51,439 bases of DNA, taken from Clostridiales bacterium. GTDB lineage: Bacteria; Bacillota; Clostridia; Christensenellales; CAG-138. The DNA lies in contig WREI01000010.1 in the NCBI GenBank assembly GCA_009779405.1, positions 1 to 51,439 on the forward strand. The letters are read 5' to 3'. The notes under the pieces were generated by a model that searched no databases, had not been told where the DNA came from, and saw only the letters and a program-made list of their open reading frames with translations. A program made the position numbers and the translations under genes. Shown one piece after another: positions 28,767 to 38,827 of this stretch (positions are counted from its first letter, which is position 1; the number at the start of each line of letters is the position of its first letter).

Positions 28767-30527
28767 TCAGTCGATGCGGACGCCAAAGATGCCCTTTGTG
28801 CGCGTGCCTATGACCAGAATGTTGTTAAAGGCGGATGGAGATGCCTCCATATTCCCGCCGAGTGTGAGTTTGTCGCAGATTTCGCCGCTGCGCCCGTCGA
28901 TCAGCAGAATATTGCCGTTTCGGTCGCATTGGATGAGATAGCCCCGGCCCGATGCGTCATAGAGGGCAAGCGGGGAGCTCCAGGTATAGGCGGGCAGGGC
29001 GAGGTTCCAGAGGAGTTCGCCCGTCGCGCGGTCAAAGGCCAGCAGCCAACCCTCGTTTACGCCGCTGCCCACGCTGGCGAAGTTGAAGAACACCAAATCG
29101 GACAGTTCCTGCTCGCCCAGAACCGGACTGCCCATCGCGCCGCCCGTGATGGCTTGGCCCGTATACACTTCGCGGTCATATTGCCAGAGTATCGACCCGT
29201 TGCGGGCGTCGAGCTTATACACGCCCGCCTTGCCGCGCCCGTTCTTGGCGGTCGCGTCCACGGTCGCGCCGACATAGAGGTAGGCTTCGCCGTCCTCCGT
29301 CAGCTCCAGCGCGGGTGAAGCGTTGGTGTCGTCGCGCAGATCCTGCACCCAGACCACGGACATACGGTTGAGGTCGACGCATTGGAAGAGCCCGGAATTA
29401 TCCGACAGATAGGCATAGCCCGCGTATGCGGCACAGCTGCCCTCATAGCCCAATTTGAATTTGCCGCTCCGGGTCCTGTCTGCGCTGTAGCGCATCTTCA
29501 CGATCTCGTCCGGCGTCACGGAGAAGCGCCCGCTGTCGGGGTCAAAAGCGGTATGCAGGCGCAGGGTATAGAGCAGCCCGTTCTCGCCGGGATAAATGAG
29601 GGTATCGGTTGCGGCATCGACGATGGGCGCGCTGTCATAGCAGTGCCAGGCGCGGTGGGCAAATTTTTCTTCGCCGTCCTTGCCGAATTCATAGAGCACG
29701 CTCCCGTCTGTCAGCGAGACGATAAAGACGCGGCTCTTTTGGGATGCGCTCGCATACATATCGCCGCTGCCGAGATAGAGCAGGGGATAGCCGCGCGGGT
29801 CTAAACTGCCCGCGCCCTTGAACGGAACGCCGAGCGAAAGCTTGTCCCGCGTAGGCGCGCCCGTCTCCAAATCCAGAAAGTAGATATACCCGTCCATCGC
29901 GGCATAGATGACTTCGACCAATTCATCCTTTTCGATGGCCGCGGCGTGCATGTTCATCAAATCCTTGGTCTCGCGGGGCCACTGCACCAGCAGGGGCTGG
30001 CCCGTCCAGCCGTTGCCCGTCCAGCTGCCGCTTTCCGGGCTGCTGATGCCCTTGGGCAAGGAGCGGGTGGGGACATTCCACAGCTGTTTCAGTTTTTGTT
30101 CGCTGATCTCGGCCACGCCATAGGCGGCATTGCCGCGGAAATTGTTCGCGCGGAAAGTCAGCACGCCGGGCAGATAGCTGTATTCGCTTGCGTCCGTCAG
30201 GGAGATGGGCTCTTCGCGGCGATATTCTTCGACCGTGCGGCCCTCATATTCCACCTCGCAGACAAAGCCCCGGTTTTCGGGGCGGCTGTCGGCGACCGCC
30301 GTCGCAAAGGGCGTCGGTTCGGGCGTGGGCGCGGGGGTGGCCGGGGGCGTGGCGGTCAGTTGGACGATGATGCTTTCGGCGGTCGGACGGGGCGGCAGGG
30401 TAGGCAGGGGCGCACCCTGCGTATTTTTATCCGCAAGGCTTTGGCATGCAAAACAAATTGTAAAGAGTGCGAAGGGCAAAAGCAGTGCCCTGTACAGGCT
30501 TGCGCGCGGCCTTGCGTGCTTCCGCAT
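28767..30527 (-). CDS. Secreted PQQ-like beta-propeller protein, copy 2 (paralog of 26926-28740)
   Basis: Start at 30527 (MRKHARPRASLYRALLLPFALFTICFACQS, SD AAAGGAGGGG); shares VLTFRANNFRGNAAYG, WTGNGWTGQPLLVQWP, GSLDPRGYPLLYLGSGD and MEASPSAFNNILVIGTRTKGIFGVRID with the neighbour. Confidence 0.85.
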   Translation of the reverse strand: MRKHARPRASLYRALLLPFALFTICFACQSLADKNTQGAPLPTLPPRPTAESIIVQLTATPPATPAPTPEPTPFATAVADSRPENRGFVCEVEYEGRTVEEYRREEPISLTDASEYSYLPGVLTFRANNFRGNAAYGVAEISEQKLKQLWNVPTRSLPKGISSPESGSWTGNGWTGQPLLVQWPRETKDLMNMHAAAIEKDELVEVIYAAMDGYIYFLDLETGAPTRDKLSLGVPFKGAGSLDPRGYPLLYLGSGDMYASASQKSRVFIVSLTDGSVLYEFGKDGEEKFAHRAWHCYDSAPIVDAATDTLIYPGENGLLYTLRLHTAFDPDSGRFSVTPDEIVKMRYSADRTRSGKFKLGYEGSCAAYAGYAYLSDNSGLFQCVDLNRMSVVWVQDLRDDTNASPALELTEDGEAYLYVGATVDATAKNGRGKAGVYKLDARNGSILWQYDREVYTGQAITGGAMGSPVLGEQELSDLVFFNFASVGSGVNEGWLLAFDRATGELLWNLALPAYTWSSPLALYDASGRGYLIQCDRNGNILLIDGRSGEICDKLTLGGNMEASPSAFNNILVIGTRTKGIFGVRID

Positions 30528-30848
30528 TTTGGGTGCCCCTCCTTTCCCGATACTACATGTGGGATGGCCCGCATCCCGGTTCTGCATAAAAATAAGAATC
30601 CATACTAAGATGTTCGCATCTTATCATGGATGTTTGAACAGATTTTTATAGAAATGTAAACAGTTTTTACGAAGAATAGCGAAGCGGGTCGAATGTTTAA
30701 TTATGCATACGGCGCAATTTTATGCAGAAAGGAAAATCATGTCTCCGCGCCGAAAAATAAAGAAAGCAGACGCGAAAGACTTGCACTTCTCGAAATTTCG
30801 GCTATACTATAAGTGCGGTTTACAATCAGCCGAAAAAAGGAGACCTGC

Positions 30849-32069
30849 ATGTATATCCAACGACATATAGAGGAAGTATTGAAAAGCGCTATCCATGAAA
30901 AGGGCGCTCTCTGCGTGACGGGGGCGCGGCAGGTCGGGAAATCGACCGTCCTGCAAACGCTCTTCGGCGAACACAGGGCGCTGAGCTTGGACGAGAGCCG
31001 CCTGCGCAGGCTGGCCACGGAGGAGCCCGAGGCCTTCTTCGAGCAGTTTCCGCCGCCCGTCTTTGTGGATGAGATTCAATATGCTCCCTCGCTGTTTCCC
31101 TATATCAAAATTCACATCGACAGAACCGGGGCAAAGGGCGCCTTTCTGCTCTCCGGTTCGCAGCGCTATGAAATGATGGCCAATATCACCGAGAGTTTGG
31201 CGGGACGCATCAACCTGATAGACCTCTATGGGCTTTCCATGCGCGAAATTTTGGGCGATCCCTTCCGTGGCGAGTTCCTGCCCACGCAGGAATACCTCGA
31301 TGCACGCAAACCCCGCCCGGTCGCTTATAACGAGCTGTGGGCGCATATCTGGCGCGGCTTTTTCCCCGAAATCGTGGGGAGTGGCACGAATTGGCGCCGC
31401 TTTTACGCGAGCTATGTGCGCACCTATTTGGATCGCGACGTATCAAAACTGGCACAGGTGGGCGATTTGCTGAAATTCGAACAGTTCATGGTCGCGATGG
31501 CGGCACGCACAGGCCAGCTGCTCAATATCGGTGATGTGGCAAAGGACACGGGCATCAGCCGTCAGACCGCCGAAAAGTGGCTCTCGGTGCTGGTTGCGTC
31601 CAACCTCGTCTTTATATTGCAGCCCTATCACAACAGCGTCCTGCAGCGCTTGATCAAGACGCCGAAGGCCTATTTCCTCGATACCGGCTTAGCTGCCTAT
31701 CTGGTCGGCTGGGACAACGCGCAAGTACTGCAAAACGGGGCGATGGCGGGCGCAATGTTTGAAAGCTTTGTAATAAGCGAAATCCTCAAATCCTGGACGA
31801 ACGCAAGCGGCGTGACGCCCTCGATGCGCTTCTTCTTCCTGCGTGACAGGGACGGCAACGAAATCGATTTGCTCATCCAACACAACGGCGTGCTCTACCC
31901 CATCGAAATCAAGAAGCACATCCATTGCGATAAACACGACATCGCCGCATTCAAGCAATTAGAAAAAATCCCCGGCATGCAGCGCGGCGACGGTTGCGTC
32001 ATCTGCATGGCAGGGGATGTATTTCCAATCACCAAACGCGACAGGGCGGTCGGGGTGTGCTATTTGTAA
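30849..32069 (+). CDS. AAA ATPase with DUF4143 C-terminal domain
   Basis: MYIQRHIEEVLKSAIHEKGALCVTGARQVGKSTVLQTLF; Walker B VFVDEIQYAPSLFPYIK; DUF4143 SRQTAEKWLSVLVASNLVFILQPY; preceded by AAAAGGAGA. Confidence 0.92.
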   Translation: MYIQRHIEEVLKSAIHEKGALCVTGARQVGKSTVLQTLFGEHRALSLDESRLRRLATEEPEAFFEQFPPPVFVDEIQYAPSLFPYIKIHIDRTGAKGAFLLSGSQRYEMMANITESLAGRINLIDLYGLSMREILGDPFRGEFLPTQEYLDARKPRPVAYNELWAHIWRGFFPEIVGSGTNWRRFYASYVRTYLDRDVSKLAQVGDLLKFEQFMVAMAARTGQLLNIGDVAKDTGISRQTAEKWLSVLVASNLVFILQPYHNSVLQRLIKTPKAYFLDTGLAAYLVGWDNAQVLQNGAMAGAMFESFVISEILKSWTNASGVTPSMRFFFLRDRDGNEIDLLIQHNGVLYPIEIKKHIHCDKHDIAAFKQLEKIPGMQRGDGCVICMAGDVFPITKRDRAVGVCYL

Positions 32070-32081
32070 TGCGCAAAAACA

Positions 32082-33401
32082 TCACCCCACATAGAAATGT
32101 ATACCCAACAGATGGAATATTTGTTGGCACATGGCCTTGAAACGTGCGTTATACGAAAAGGGGGACTGCCCGCCGCAGATATAATGCGCCCCGTCTATGC
32201 TGATATCCAGATAGACATACTTGTCGAATTCATAGCTGGCGAAGCCGAGATTGTCCGGTATTTGCAGTAAATTGTAATTGGAAACCAGTCGCTGCACTTC
32301 CCGCATTTGCGCATCGGAGAGCGTTATATCTTCAAAGACGGGCGCGCCAATCCCGTTAGGCAGACTATCGATCTGCGGTTCGCCCGCAGACAGGCGTATT
32401 GCGCGGAAGAAGTCCTCTTTTGGTTCCTTATAGTAAATAACCAATGCATCATAGTCTATCGCTTCCTTGTCATAATCGAAATTGTCCACACCATACGCCG
32501 CGCAGAACGCCGCCAGCTGCGCGGGGCTTCGCGCTTCTTCAAAGATCACTTTGATCTCGTACTCTTCCAGCTCAAAATAGAGAAAGGGCGATGCGCTGAT
32601 CGGCAGTGCCCGCGGATTGTACTCCCTTTCCGCTTTTTCCCGGAGTGCCAGGATCTCTTCTTCCGTCAGGGATCTGTCTAAGTAGAGCGTGATCTCTCTG
32701 CCGCAAATATAGTTCGAGGAACGGCTGAAACTGCAATCGGAGCTGCCAAAATACGCGCCCAGAGCCTTCAGTTCTTCCACAAAGGGGATAAAGTAATCGT
32801 CGGGTTTATATTTGCCGATGGGGCCTTCGCTCCAAAAAGCCTGTTCATAATCCCTTTTGTTTTCCGCGTCGAAAATATATTCCAACTCAATGCCGGGCTT
32901 CGTTTCGAGTATATCGTCAGTGGGCAGATAGGCGTTGTAGCCGTCCCCGCGCAATTGTGCCTGCAAGCTGTAATAGTCCGTGCGGCTCTTCACATAAAAG
33001 GTGTAGATATATTTCTTATACTCCTCCTTGCGAAACGCGCCCGCAATCCGCAGCGCCCGCGGCTCATATTCAGAGGGATAGGCGATATTGGCCAAAAGGC
33101 CGTATTCGTCGAGGAACCAAATGCGCGGCTGGTCCTCCGCCCTGTCGCCCATATGCTCCGACACCCACATGAAACATCTCTGCAAGGCCTTACAATCGCG
33201 CGCGTTGTCCACCACATAGTATTCGTGCGAATGGCTGTCCCCGATAACCACGCGCGTGACCCGATCATTCGGGCCGAACAAAAGAAACTCTTCCGCGTGC
33301 AAAAAGCAAAAAGCGAAGCCGCCCGCAAGCCCGCAGAGCAGCAGGATGGTCAGAATGATGAGGATGGTTTTTGTTATTCTGCGATTTTCGGGTTTTGGCA
33401 T
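32082..33401 (-). CDS. Hypothetical membrane-anchored protein
   Basis: 439 aa, N-terminal TM RRITKTILIILTILLLCGLAGGFAFCFLH; no recognised domain. Confidence 0.7.
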   Translation of the reverse strand: MPKPENRRITKTILIILTILLLCGLAGGFAFCFLHAEEFLLFGPNDRVTRVVIGDSHSHEYYVVDNARDCKALQRCFMWVSEHMGDRAEDQPRIWFLDEYGLLANIAYPSEYEPRALRIAGAFRKEEYKKYIYTFYVKSRTDYYSLQAQLRGDGYNAYLPTDDILETKPGIELEYIFDAENKRDYEQAFWSEGPIGKYKPDDYFIPFVEELKALGAYFGSSDCSFSRSSNYICGREITLYLDRSLTEEEILALREKAEREYNPRALPISASPFLYFELEEYEIKVIFEEARSPAQLAAFCAAYGVDNFDYDKEAIDYDALVIYYKEPKEDFFRAIRLSAGEPQIDSLPNGIGAPVFEDITLSDAQMREVQRLVSNYNLLQIPDNLGFASYEFDKYVYLDISIDGAHYICGGQSPFSYNARFKAMCQQIFHLLGIHFYVG

Positions 33402-33521
33402 GATTTGTGTTTCTCCAATTCACGGACACGCAATGCGTGATTCGGCATAATGGCATATGCGTTTACTGAGACATTTTTATATATCGAACGGATACGGGCG
33501 ATTGCCCCTTCAACGCACAAA

Positions 33522-33550
33522 CCGGCAGGGGACAAGGATCCCGCTGCCGG
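33522..33550 (-). terminator. Possible intrinsic terminator downstream of nrdD
   Basis: CCGGCAG...CTGCCGG hairpin followed on the minus strand by TTTGT. Confidence 0.4.
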
Positions 33551-33571
33551 ATATAATACGCCATTACGTTG

Positions 33572-35683
33572 TTACGCCCCCACTACCTCATCATCCGGCG
33601 CGGCGCCCAGCACGAACTTCTTGCGCAGTATATACTCCTCCTTCTTCCCGGGGTTGTAATTCTGCACGGGGCGGAGGTACCCGACCACGCGGCTCCAGAC
33701 CTCGGTCTCGCGGCCGCACTCGGGGCAGCTGAACTGCTCGCCTGCGAGGTAGCCGTGTTCGTGGCAGACCGAGAAGGTCGGCGTCAGGCTGATATAGGGC
33801 ATCTTGTAGCGCTCAAAGACCGTGCGAATCAGGGTCTTGGCGGTCTCGATATCCTCTAATTTCTCGCCGAGATAGAGGTGCTGCACGGTGCCGCCCGTAT
33901 ACAGGCTCTGCAGCTCATCCTGTAAATCCATACACTCGAAGATATCCTCCGTATAGGTCACGGGCAGCTGGGAGCTGTTCGTATACTGCGGCTCGTCCAT
34001 GCCCGACTGGATGATGTCGGGATAGTGTTGGCGGTCGAGCCGCGCGAGACGATAGCTGGTACCCTCGGCGGGCGTGGCTTCGAGGTTATAGGAATGCCCG
34101 GTCTCCGCCTGGAACTGCACCATCAGTTCGCGCAGGAAGTGCATCACATCCAGCGAAAACGCCAAACCCTGTACACTGCCGATATCCTTGCCGATGAAGT
34201 TGAGACAGCACTCGTTCATGCCGACGAGCCCGATCGTATTGAAATGGTTGGTCCAATATTCGCCCGTGCGTTCCTTGACCTTGCGCAGATAGAACTGCGA
34301 ATAGGGATACAATCCGTGCGCGGTCTGCCCCTCGATGATCTTGCGCTTGATCTCCAAGGAGTCCATGCCCAACCGTGCCACGCGCTCCAAACGCTTATAG
34401 AAATCGTCTTCGCTTGTGGCAAGGTAGCCGAGACGCGGCAGGTTGATGGTATAGACCCCGATGCTGCCCGTCATGGGGTTGCTGCCGAACAGGCCGCCGC
34501 CGCGCTTGCGCAGTTCGCGGGTGTCGAGGCGCAGGCGGCAGCACATGGAAACCGCATCCTCGGGCGAGAGGTCGGAATTGATATAGTTCGCGAAGTAGGG
34601 GATGCCGTACTTGCAGGTGATGCGCATAAATTCGTCGACCACGGGGCTGTTCCAGTCGAAATCCTTCGTGATGTTCAGCGTCGGGATCGGGAAGGTGAAG
34701 ACCCGGCCCTTGGCATCGCCTTGCAGCATGACGGCGCAGAAGGCGCGGTTGAATATATCCATCTGCTCCTGAAAATCGCCGTAAGTCTTGTCCATATATT
34801 CGCCGCCGATCACAACCGGTTCGTCCTTGAGCGTGCGCGGCACCTTGATATCAAAGGTCAGGTTGGAGAAGGGGCATTGGAAGCCGACGCGGGTGGGGAC
34901 GTTGATATTGAATACAAACTCCTGAATACACTGCTTGACCTGCTCGTAGTCCATCTTGTCATAATAGAGGAAGGGAGCGCAATAGGTATCGAAGCTGCTC
35001 CAGGCCTGCGCGCCCGCGGTCTCGCCCTGGGTCGTGAAGGTCGAATTGACCACCTGCCCCAAGAAGGAGCGCAGATGTTTGGCGGGCTTGCTCTCCACCT
35101 TGCCCGGCACGCCGCCAAAGCCCTCGGAGAGCAGTTGGCGCAGGTCCCAGCCCGCGCAATAGGGGCCGAAGAAGCCGAGGTCGTGGATATGCGCTTCGCC
35201 GCTCTCGTGCGCCTTGCGTATGTCCTCAGGATAGATCTCATAGAGCCAGTATTTCTTCGTGAACGCTTCGCGGACATAGTTGTTCAGCCCGTTCACGCTC
35301 TTCTGCATGTTTGCGTTTTCCTTGATGCCCCAGTCCTTGTCGTCGAGATAATCGCCGAACATATCGATGGTCGCGCCAATGAGCGCGTTGATCTCACGCG
35401 CGCCGCGCCGCTTGTCGCGATAGAGGATATAGGCCTTGGCGGTCCTCGCGTGGCCCGCTTCAATCAGCACCTTTTCCACGACGTCTTGCACGGCCTCGAT
35501 ATCGGGCGTGGCATGGCTGTCATAGCGTTCGCCCAAAACGCGGACGACCTCGTCGGTCAAAACGCGGGACAGGTATTCATCGCTGCCGCCGACGGCGACC
35601 GCCGCCTTGAAGATGGCGTTCTGTATTTTATTCGGTTCAAAGGCCTCGATGCGCCCGTCTCTCTTGCGAATTTCTGTAATCAT
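33572..35683 (-). CDS. nrdD: Anaerobic ribonucleoside-triphosphate reductase
   Basis: Start at MITEIRKRDGRIEAFEPNKIQNAIFKAA; ATP cone; Zn motif CPECG; glycyl radical RVVGYLRPVQNYNPGKKEEY. Confidence 0.95.
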   Translation of the reverse strand: MITEIRKRDGRIEAFEPNKIQNAIFKAAVAVGGSDEYLSRVLTDEVVRVLGERYDSHATPDIEAVQDVVEKVLIEAGHARTAKAYILYRDKRRGAREINALIGATIDMFGDYLDDKDWGIKENANMQKSVNGLNNYVREAFTKKYWLYEIYPEDIRKAHESGEAHIHDLGFFGPYCAGWDLRQLLSEGFGGVPGKVESKPAKHLRSFLGQVVNSTFTTQGETAGAQAWSSFDTYCAPFLYYDKMDYEQVKQCIQEFVFNINVPTRVGFQCPFSNLTFDIKVPRTLKDEPVVIGGEYMDKTYGDFQEQMDIFNRAFCAVMLQGDAKGRVFTFPIPTLNITKDFDWNSPVVDEFMRITCKYGIPYFANYINSDLSPEDAVSMCCRLRLDTRELRKRGGGLFGSNPMTGSIGVYTINLPRLGYLATSEDDFYKRLERVARLGMDSLEIKRKIIEGQTAHGLYPYSQFYLRKVKERTGEYWTNHFNTIGLVGMNECCLNFIGKDIGSVQGLAFSLDVMHFLRELMVQFQAETGHSYNLEATPAEGTSYRLARLDRQHYPDIIQSGMDEPQYTNSSQLPVTYTEDIFECMDLQDELQSLYTGGTVQHLYLGEKLEDIETAKTLIRTVFERYKMPYISLTPTFSVCHEHGYLAGEQFSCPECGRETEVWSRVVGYLRPVQNYNPGKKEEYILRKKFVLGAAPDDEVVGA

Positions 35684-36084
35684 AAATCTTCTCCTCCGTT
35701 TATATTCACCCAATGCCCCTTGGGATTTGTTCGTGTGCCTATCCTAACAGCCACTACATCTTGTGTCAAACGTATATGTTTACATCTATATGTGGGATTA
35801 TGCAGTCTTATGCGTGCATAAAATTCCTGCCGCACTGCATAGAAAGCGCGCAAACGCAGTGTTTTCAAGGGTTATCGGCGCATACGCGCAAAGTCTCATG
35901 CATACGGCCCATGCATAGCTTTTCATTTTCCCTGCATGCCTATGCGTTTTGTTCAAAAACTGTTCAAAGTTACATTCATAACTCGTTCATAAAGCCCGTC
36001 CAAGCGTAACATAATTGTAAAAGCTTTATATCAAATGCGTTTATCCCCTTTGCAGCGCCCGCGCTTTCTGCTATTCTACGCAAT

Positions 36085-38730
36085 ATGAAAGCTTATATTT
36101 ATAAGAAGGGTACCGGAATTTGTCGAAAGGCCTTGGCTTTTGCGCTGGCCCTGCTCTGCGCGCTGCCCGCCTTCGCGGGCTGTGCCGCGTGGGAACAGGA
36201 GGGCGCGTTCGCGCCGACGGACCACGCCGCGGGCGAGGTTTGCAAGGCCTTCTATGACAATATCCTGAACGCCTATCTCTCGGAGGACAAGGCCTGGAAG
36301 GACGGCTATTATGCCGAGGCCTATGCCCTGATCTCCGCCGACTCCAAGTGCAAGGAGACCCAGGCCGGCATCCCGATCGTCGGCGCCGCCACCGCCAGCC
36401 CGGACGGCAGCGTTGTGGAGAGAACGGCGCACCCCGGCGCCACCGCCGAACCGCTGCCCGAAGAGGACAGGGACAGCAAGATCAACTATGTCACGCTTCG
36501 CAGTAAATATGAGAATATCTACGAAGCCATAGGCCTGGAAGCATACGCGATACAGGTGACCAATGTCTCCGCTTCGGGCAATATCGCCAGCGTGGACTTT
36601 CAATTGACCTATCAGACGAGCAAGGGCGGCATATTGAACTATCCCGCCTGCGTGATGCAACTGCGCCGCCAGAGCGGCCGCTGGATGGTGCTTTGGGAGC
36701 CCTCGCTGATCTTCCCGATGATGGAGTGGGGCGATGTCGTGCTGCAGGGCGTGCTGCAGCCCAAGCGCGGCGAGATCTTCGCCGCCGACGGCACCCTGCT
36801 TGCCAAGAATACCGCCGCCGTGACCATATTCGCCGTACCCAGCAAGATTCCCCTGCCCGACGGCGCCAAGCCGAAATATGATATCAAGGAACTGTTTTCA
36901 AAGGATAATGAATTGCTGGAGCAGGACGAGAAAGATGAGAAGCAGCTCTATGCCGACTTCTGGAACGCAGTGTCCGCGATTCCCGAGCTTAACTTGGATG
37001 AACAGAAAGTGCGCAACGCGTTTGCCCGTACCTATCAGGATATGGCGAAGCTCACGACCATCTACCCCGACCTGCTGACCCCCGAACTGGAATCGCGGAT
37101 GGCGGAGGTCAAGGGACTTGCATGGGATGTGGGCAATTTCGGCACCGTGCGCGAATATCCCTATGGCGATCTGTTCGGGCATTTCACGGGCTATGCCGGC
37201 ATCATCTCCATCGAGCAGTTGACAGGTTTTGATAAGTATATGAACCCCACCCCTCATTTGTACCTGAACGATCCCTTCTATGACGGCGACAGCTGGGTCG
37301 GCAACGTGGGCTTGGAGAATCAATATGAGGAAATCCTGCGCGGCGAGAAGGGCGCTTTTGCCTATATCCAGAGCGCCGCCGGAAAGAACAAGGAGACCCT
37401 CTTTAACACGCCCGCCAAGGACGGCGAGGATATTCACCTCACGCTGAAGCCCTATATGCAGGAGCGCGTCAGGGAAGTGTGCGAAACCATCGTTATCCAG
37501 CCGCCGCCCCTGGTAGATGAGGAGGGGAAGCCTGTGCTGGATGAGAAGGGGAAGCAGATATGGAACAAAATCAACTATGTGGTTATCGTGATGAATCCGA
37601 AGACGGGCGAAGTCGAGGCCATGTACAGTTCCCCGGGCTATGACCCTAACCCCTTCTCAAGAGGCGACCTCAGCTACGACGCGTGGGAAGATATGAAGGA
37701 AGACCCGGAAAAACCCCTTGTAAACCGCAATATACAGGAATATTACCCGCCCGGTTCCACCTTCAAAACCATGACCGCCGCCATCGCGTTGGAGAGCGGC
37801 GTGGTAGGGCCGGAGGATGAATTCCCCTCCGGCGAGCGGGTATTGATCGGCAGCCGCAGCGATATCTGGTATCCGATGTACCGCAACGGGCGCTTTGCCT
37901 ATACGGGCGTGGAACAGGTGGCCCGCACCGCAAACAGCAACCGCCACAAGCCGATGAACATGCGCTCCTCCCTTATAGACTCGGACAATATCTATTTCGC
38001 CTGGGTCGCGCTCTGTCTGGGCTGGGATACCTATCGCTGGTATTTGGAAAAGAACGGCATGAACGAGGCCATCCCCTTCGATATGAAGGTGCTGCCCGCG
38101 CAGTTCAAGAGATCCGACAGCGAGGCCTCCTATAACCTCTTGGCCATGACGGGCTATGGGCAGGGCGAACTCCAGATCACGCCCCTGCAAATGGCCTGCT
38201 ATACGGCGGCCTTCGCGAACGAGGGGCATGTCCCCGTCCCCTATATCATCAAGGAGAAGTGGCAGCCCGTCGGCACGGAATATGAGAAGATCTACGAATT
38301 CGAGCCGCGCACCTGGAAGACCATCGCAACGCCCGAGGACGCGGCGCTCATCGCCGAGATGATGTGGGGCGTCTGCCGCAGCCGCTATCTGCGCATGCCG
38401 GATCGCGGCGGCACGGGCATGTATTTGGAAGTGACCAGCTATGAGATCGCGGGCAAGACGGGTACGACCGAGTTAGGCAAAAACAGGCCCGGCGACAAGG
38501 CCGCCACGGAATTGGCCTGGTTCATCGGCTTTCGTTACACGATGCCGAACGGCGCCCCTGTCCCCGACGAAGACCAGCGTCTCGTCCTCGTCATGCTCGA
38601 GCTGGATATGGGCAACCTCCCCCCCGAATACACCCTCTTCAAATTCAAAATCGCCCAGGCCCTATTGAAGAGCGACGATTTGACAAGGGATCCGACGACG
38701 CAGAATATTATTACGGAGCCGTTGGAGTAG
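36085..38730 (+). CDS. Penicillin-binding protein with MecA_N-like domain (PBP2/PBP2a-type transpeptidase), lipoprotein-like N-terminus
   Basis: ALLCALPAFAGCAAW lipobox; SxxK in YPPGSTFKTMTAAIALE; SxN in SLIDSDNIYFA; KTG in IAGKTGTTELG. Confidence 0.9.
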   Translation: MKAYIYKKGTGICRKALAFALALLCALPAFAGCAAWEQEGAFAPTDHAAGEVCKAFYDNILNAYLSEDKAWKDGYYAEAYALISADSKCKETQAGIPIVGAATASPDGSVVERTAHPGATAEPLPEEDRDSKINYVTLRSKYENIYEAIGLEAYAIQVTNVSASGNIASVDFQLTYQTSKGGILNYPACVMQLRRQSGRWMVLWEPSLIFPMMEWGDVVLQGVLQPKRGEIFAADGTLLAKNTAAVTIFAVPSKIPLPDGAKPKYDIKELFSKDNELLEQDEKDEKQLYADFWNAVSAIPELNLDEQKVRNAFARTYQDMAKLTTIYPDLLTPELESRMAEVKGLAWDVGNFGTVREYPYGDLFGHFTGYAGIISIEQLTGFDKYMNPTPHLYLNDPFYDGDSWVGNVGLENQYEEILRGEKGAFAYIQSAAGKNKETLFNTPAKDGEDIHLTLKPYMQERVREVCETIVIQPPPLVDEEGKPVLDEKGKQIWNKINYVVIVMNPKTGEVEAMYSSPGYDPNPFSRGDLSYDAWEDMKEDPEKPLVNRNIQEYYPPGSTFKTMTAAIALESGVVGPEDEFPSGERVLIGSRSDIWYPMYRNGRFAYTGVEQVARTANSNRHKPMNMRSSLIDSDNIYFAWVALCLGWDTYRWYLEKNGMNEAIPFDMKVLPAQFKRSDSEASYNLLAMTGYGQGELQITPLQMACYTAAFANEGHVPVPYIIKEKWQPVGTEYEKIYEFEPRTWKTIATPEDAALIAEMMWGVCRSRYLRMPDRGGTGMYLEVTSYEIAGKTGTTELGKNRPGDKAATELAWFIGFRYTMPNGAPVPDEDQRLVLVMLELDMGNLPPEYTLFKFKIAQALLKSDDLTRDPTTQNIITEPLE

Positions 38731-38732
38731 AA

Positions 38733-38803
38733 AATAATGCAGAATGCAGAGAGCTTTGTAATCATACTATATCTCTGCATTCTGCATTATTACTTATTAC
38801 CTC
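38733..38803. repeat. Element D: inverted repeat of GCAGAATGCAGA arms
   Basis: AATAATGCAGAATGCAGAGA ... TCTCTGCATTCTGCATTATT(ACTTATTACC), perfect ~20-bp inverted repeat. Confidence 0.75.
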
Positions 38804-38827
38804 CGAATGCCAACAAGGAGCGCTTAC

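Noticed and set aside
34025-35821. 598-aa plus-strand ORF antisense to nrdD
   Set aside because: Shadow ORF of a conserved gene.
35713-36009. 98-aa ORF in the nrdD/PBP intergenic region
   Set aside because: Unusual composition (Cys/Ser/His-rich), no SD, coincides with the motif cluster.
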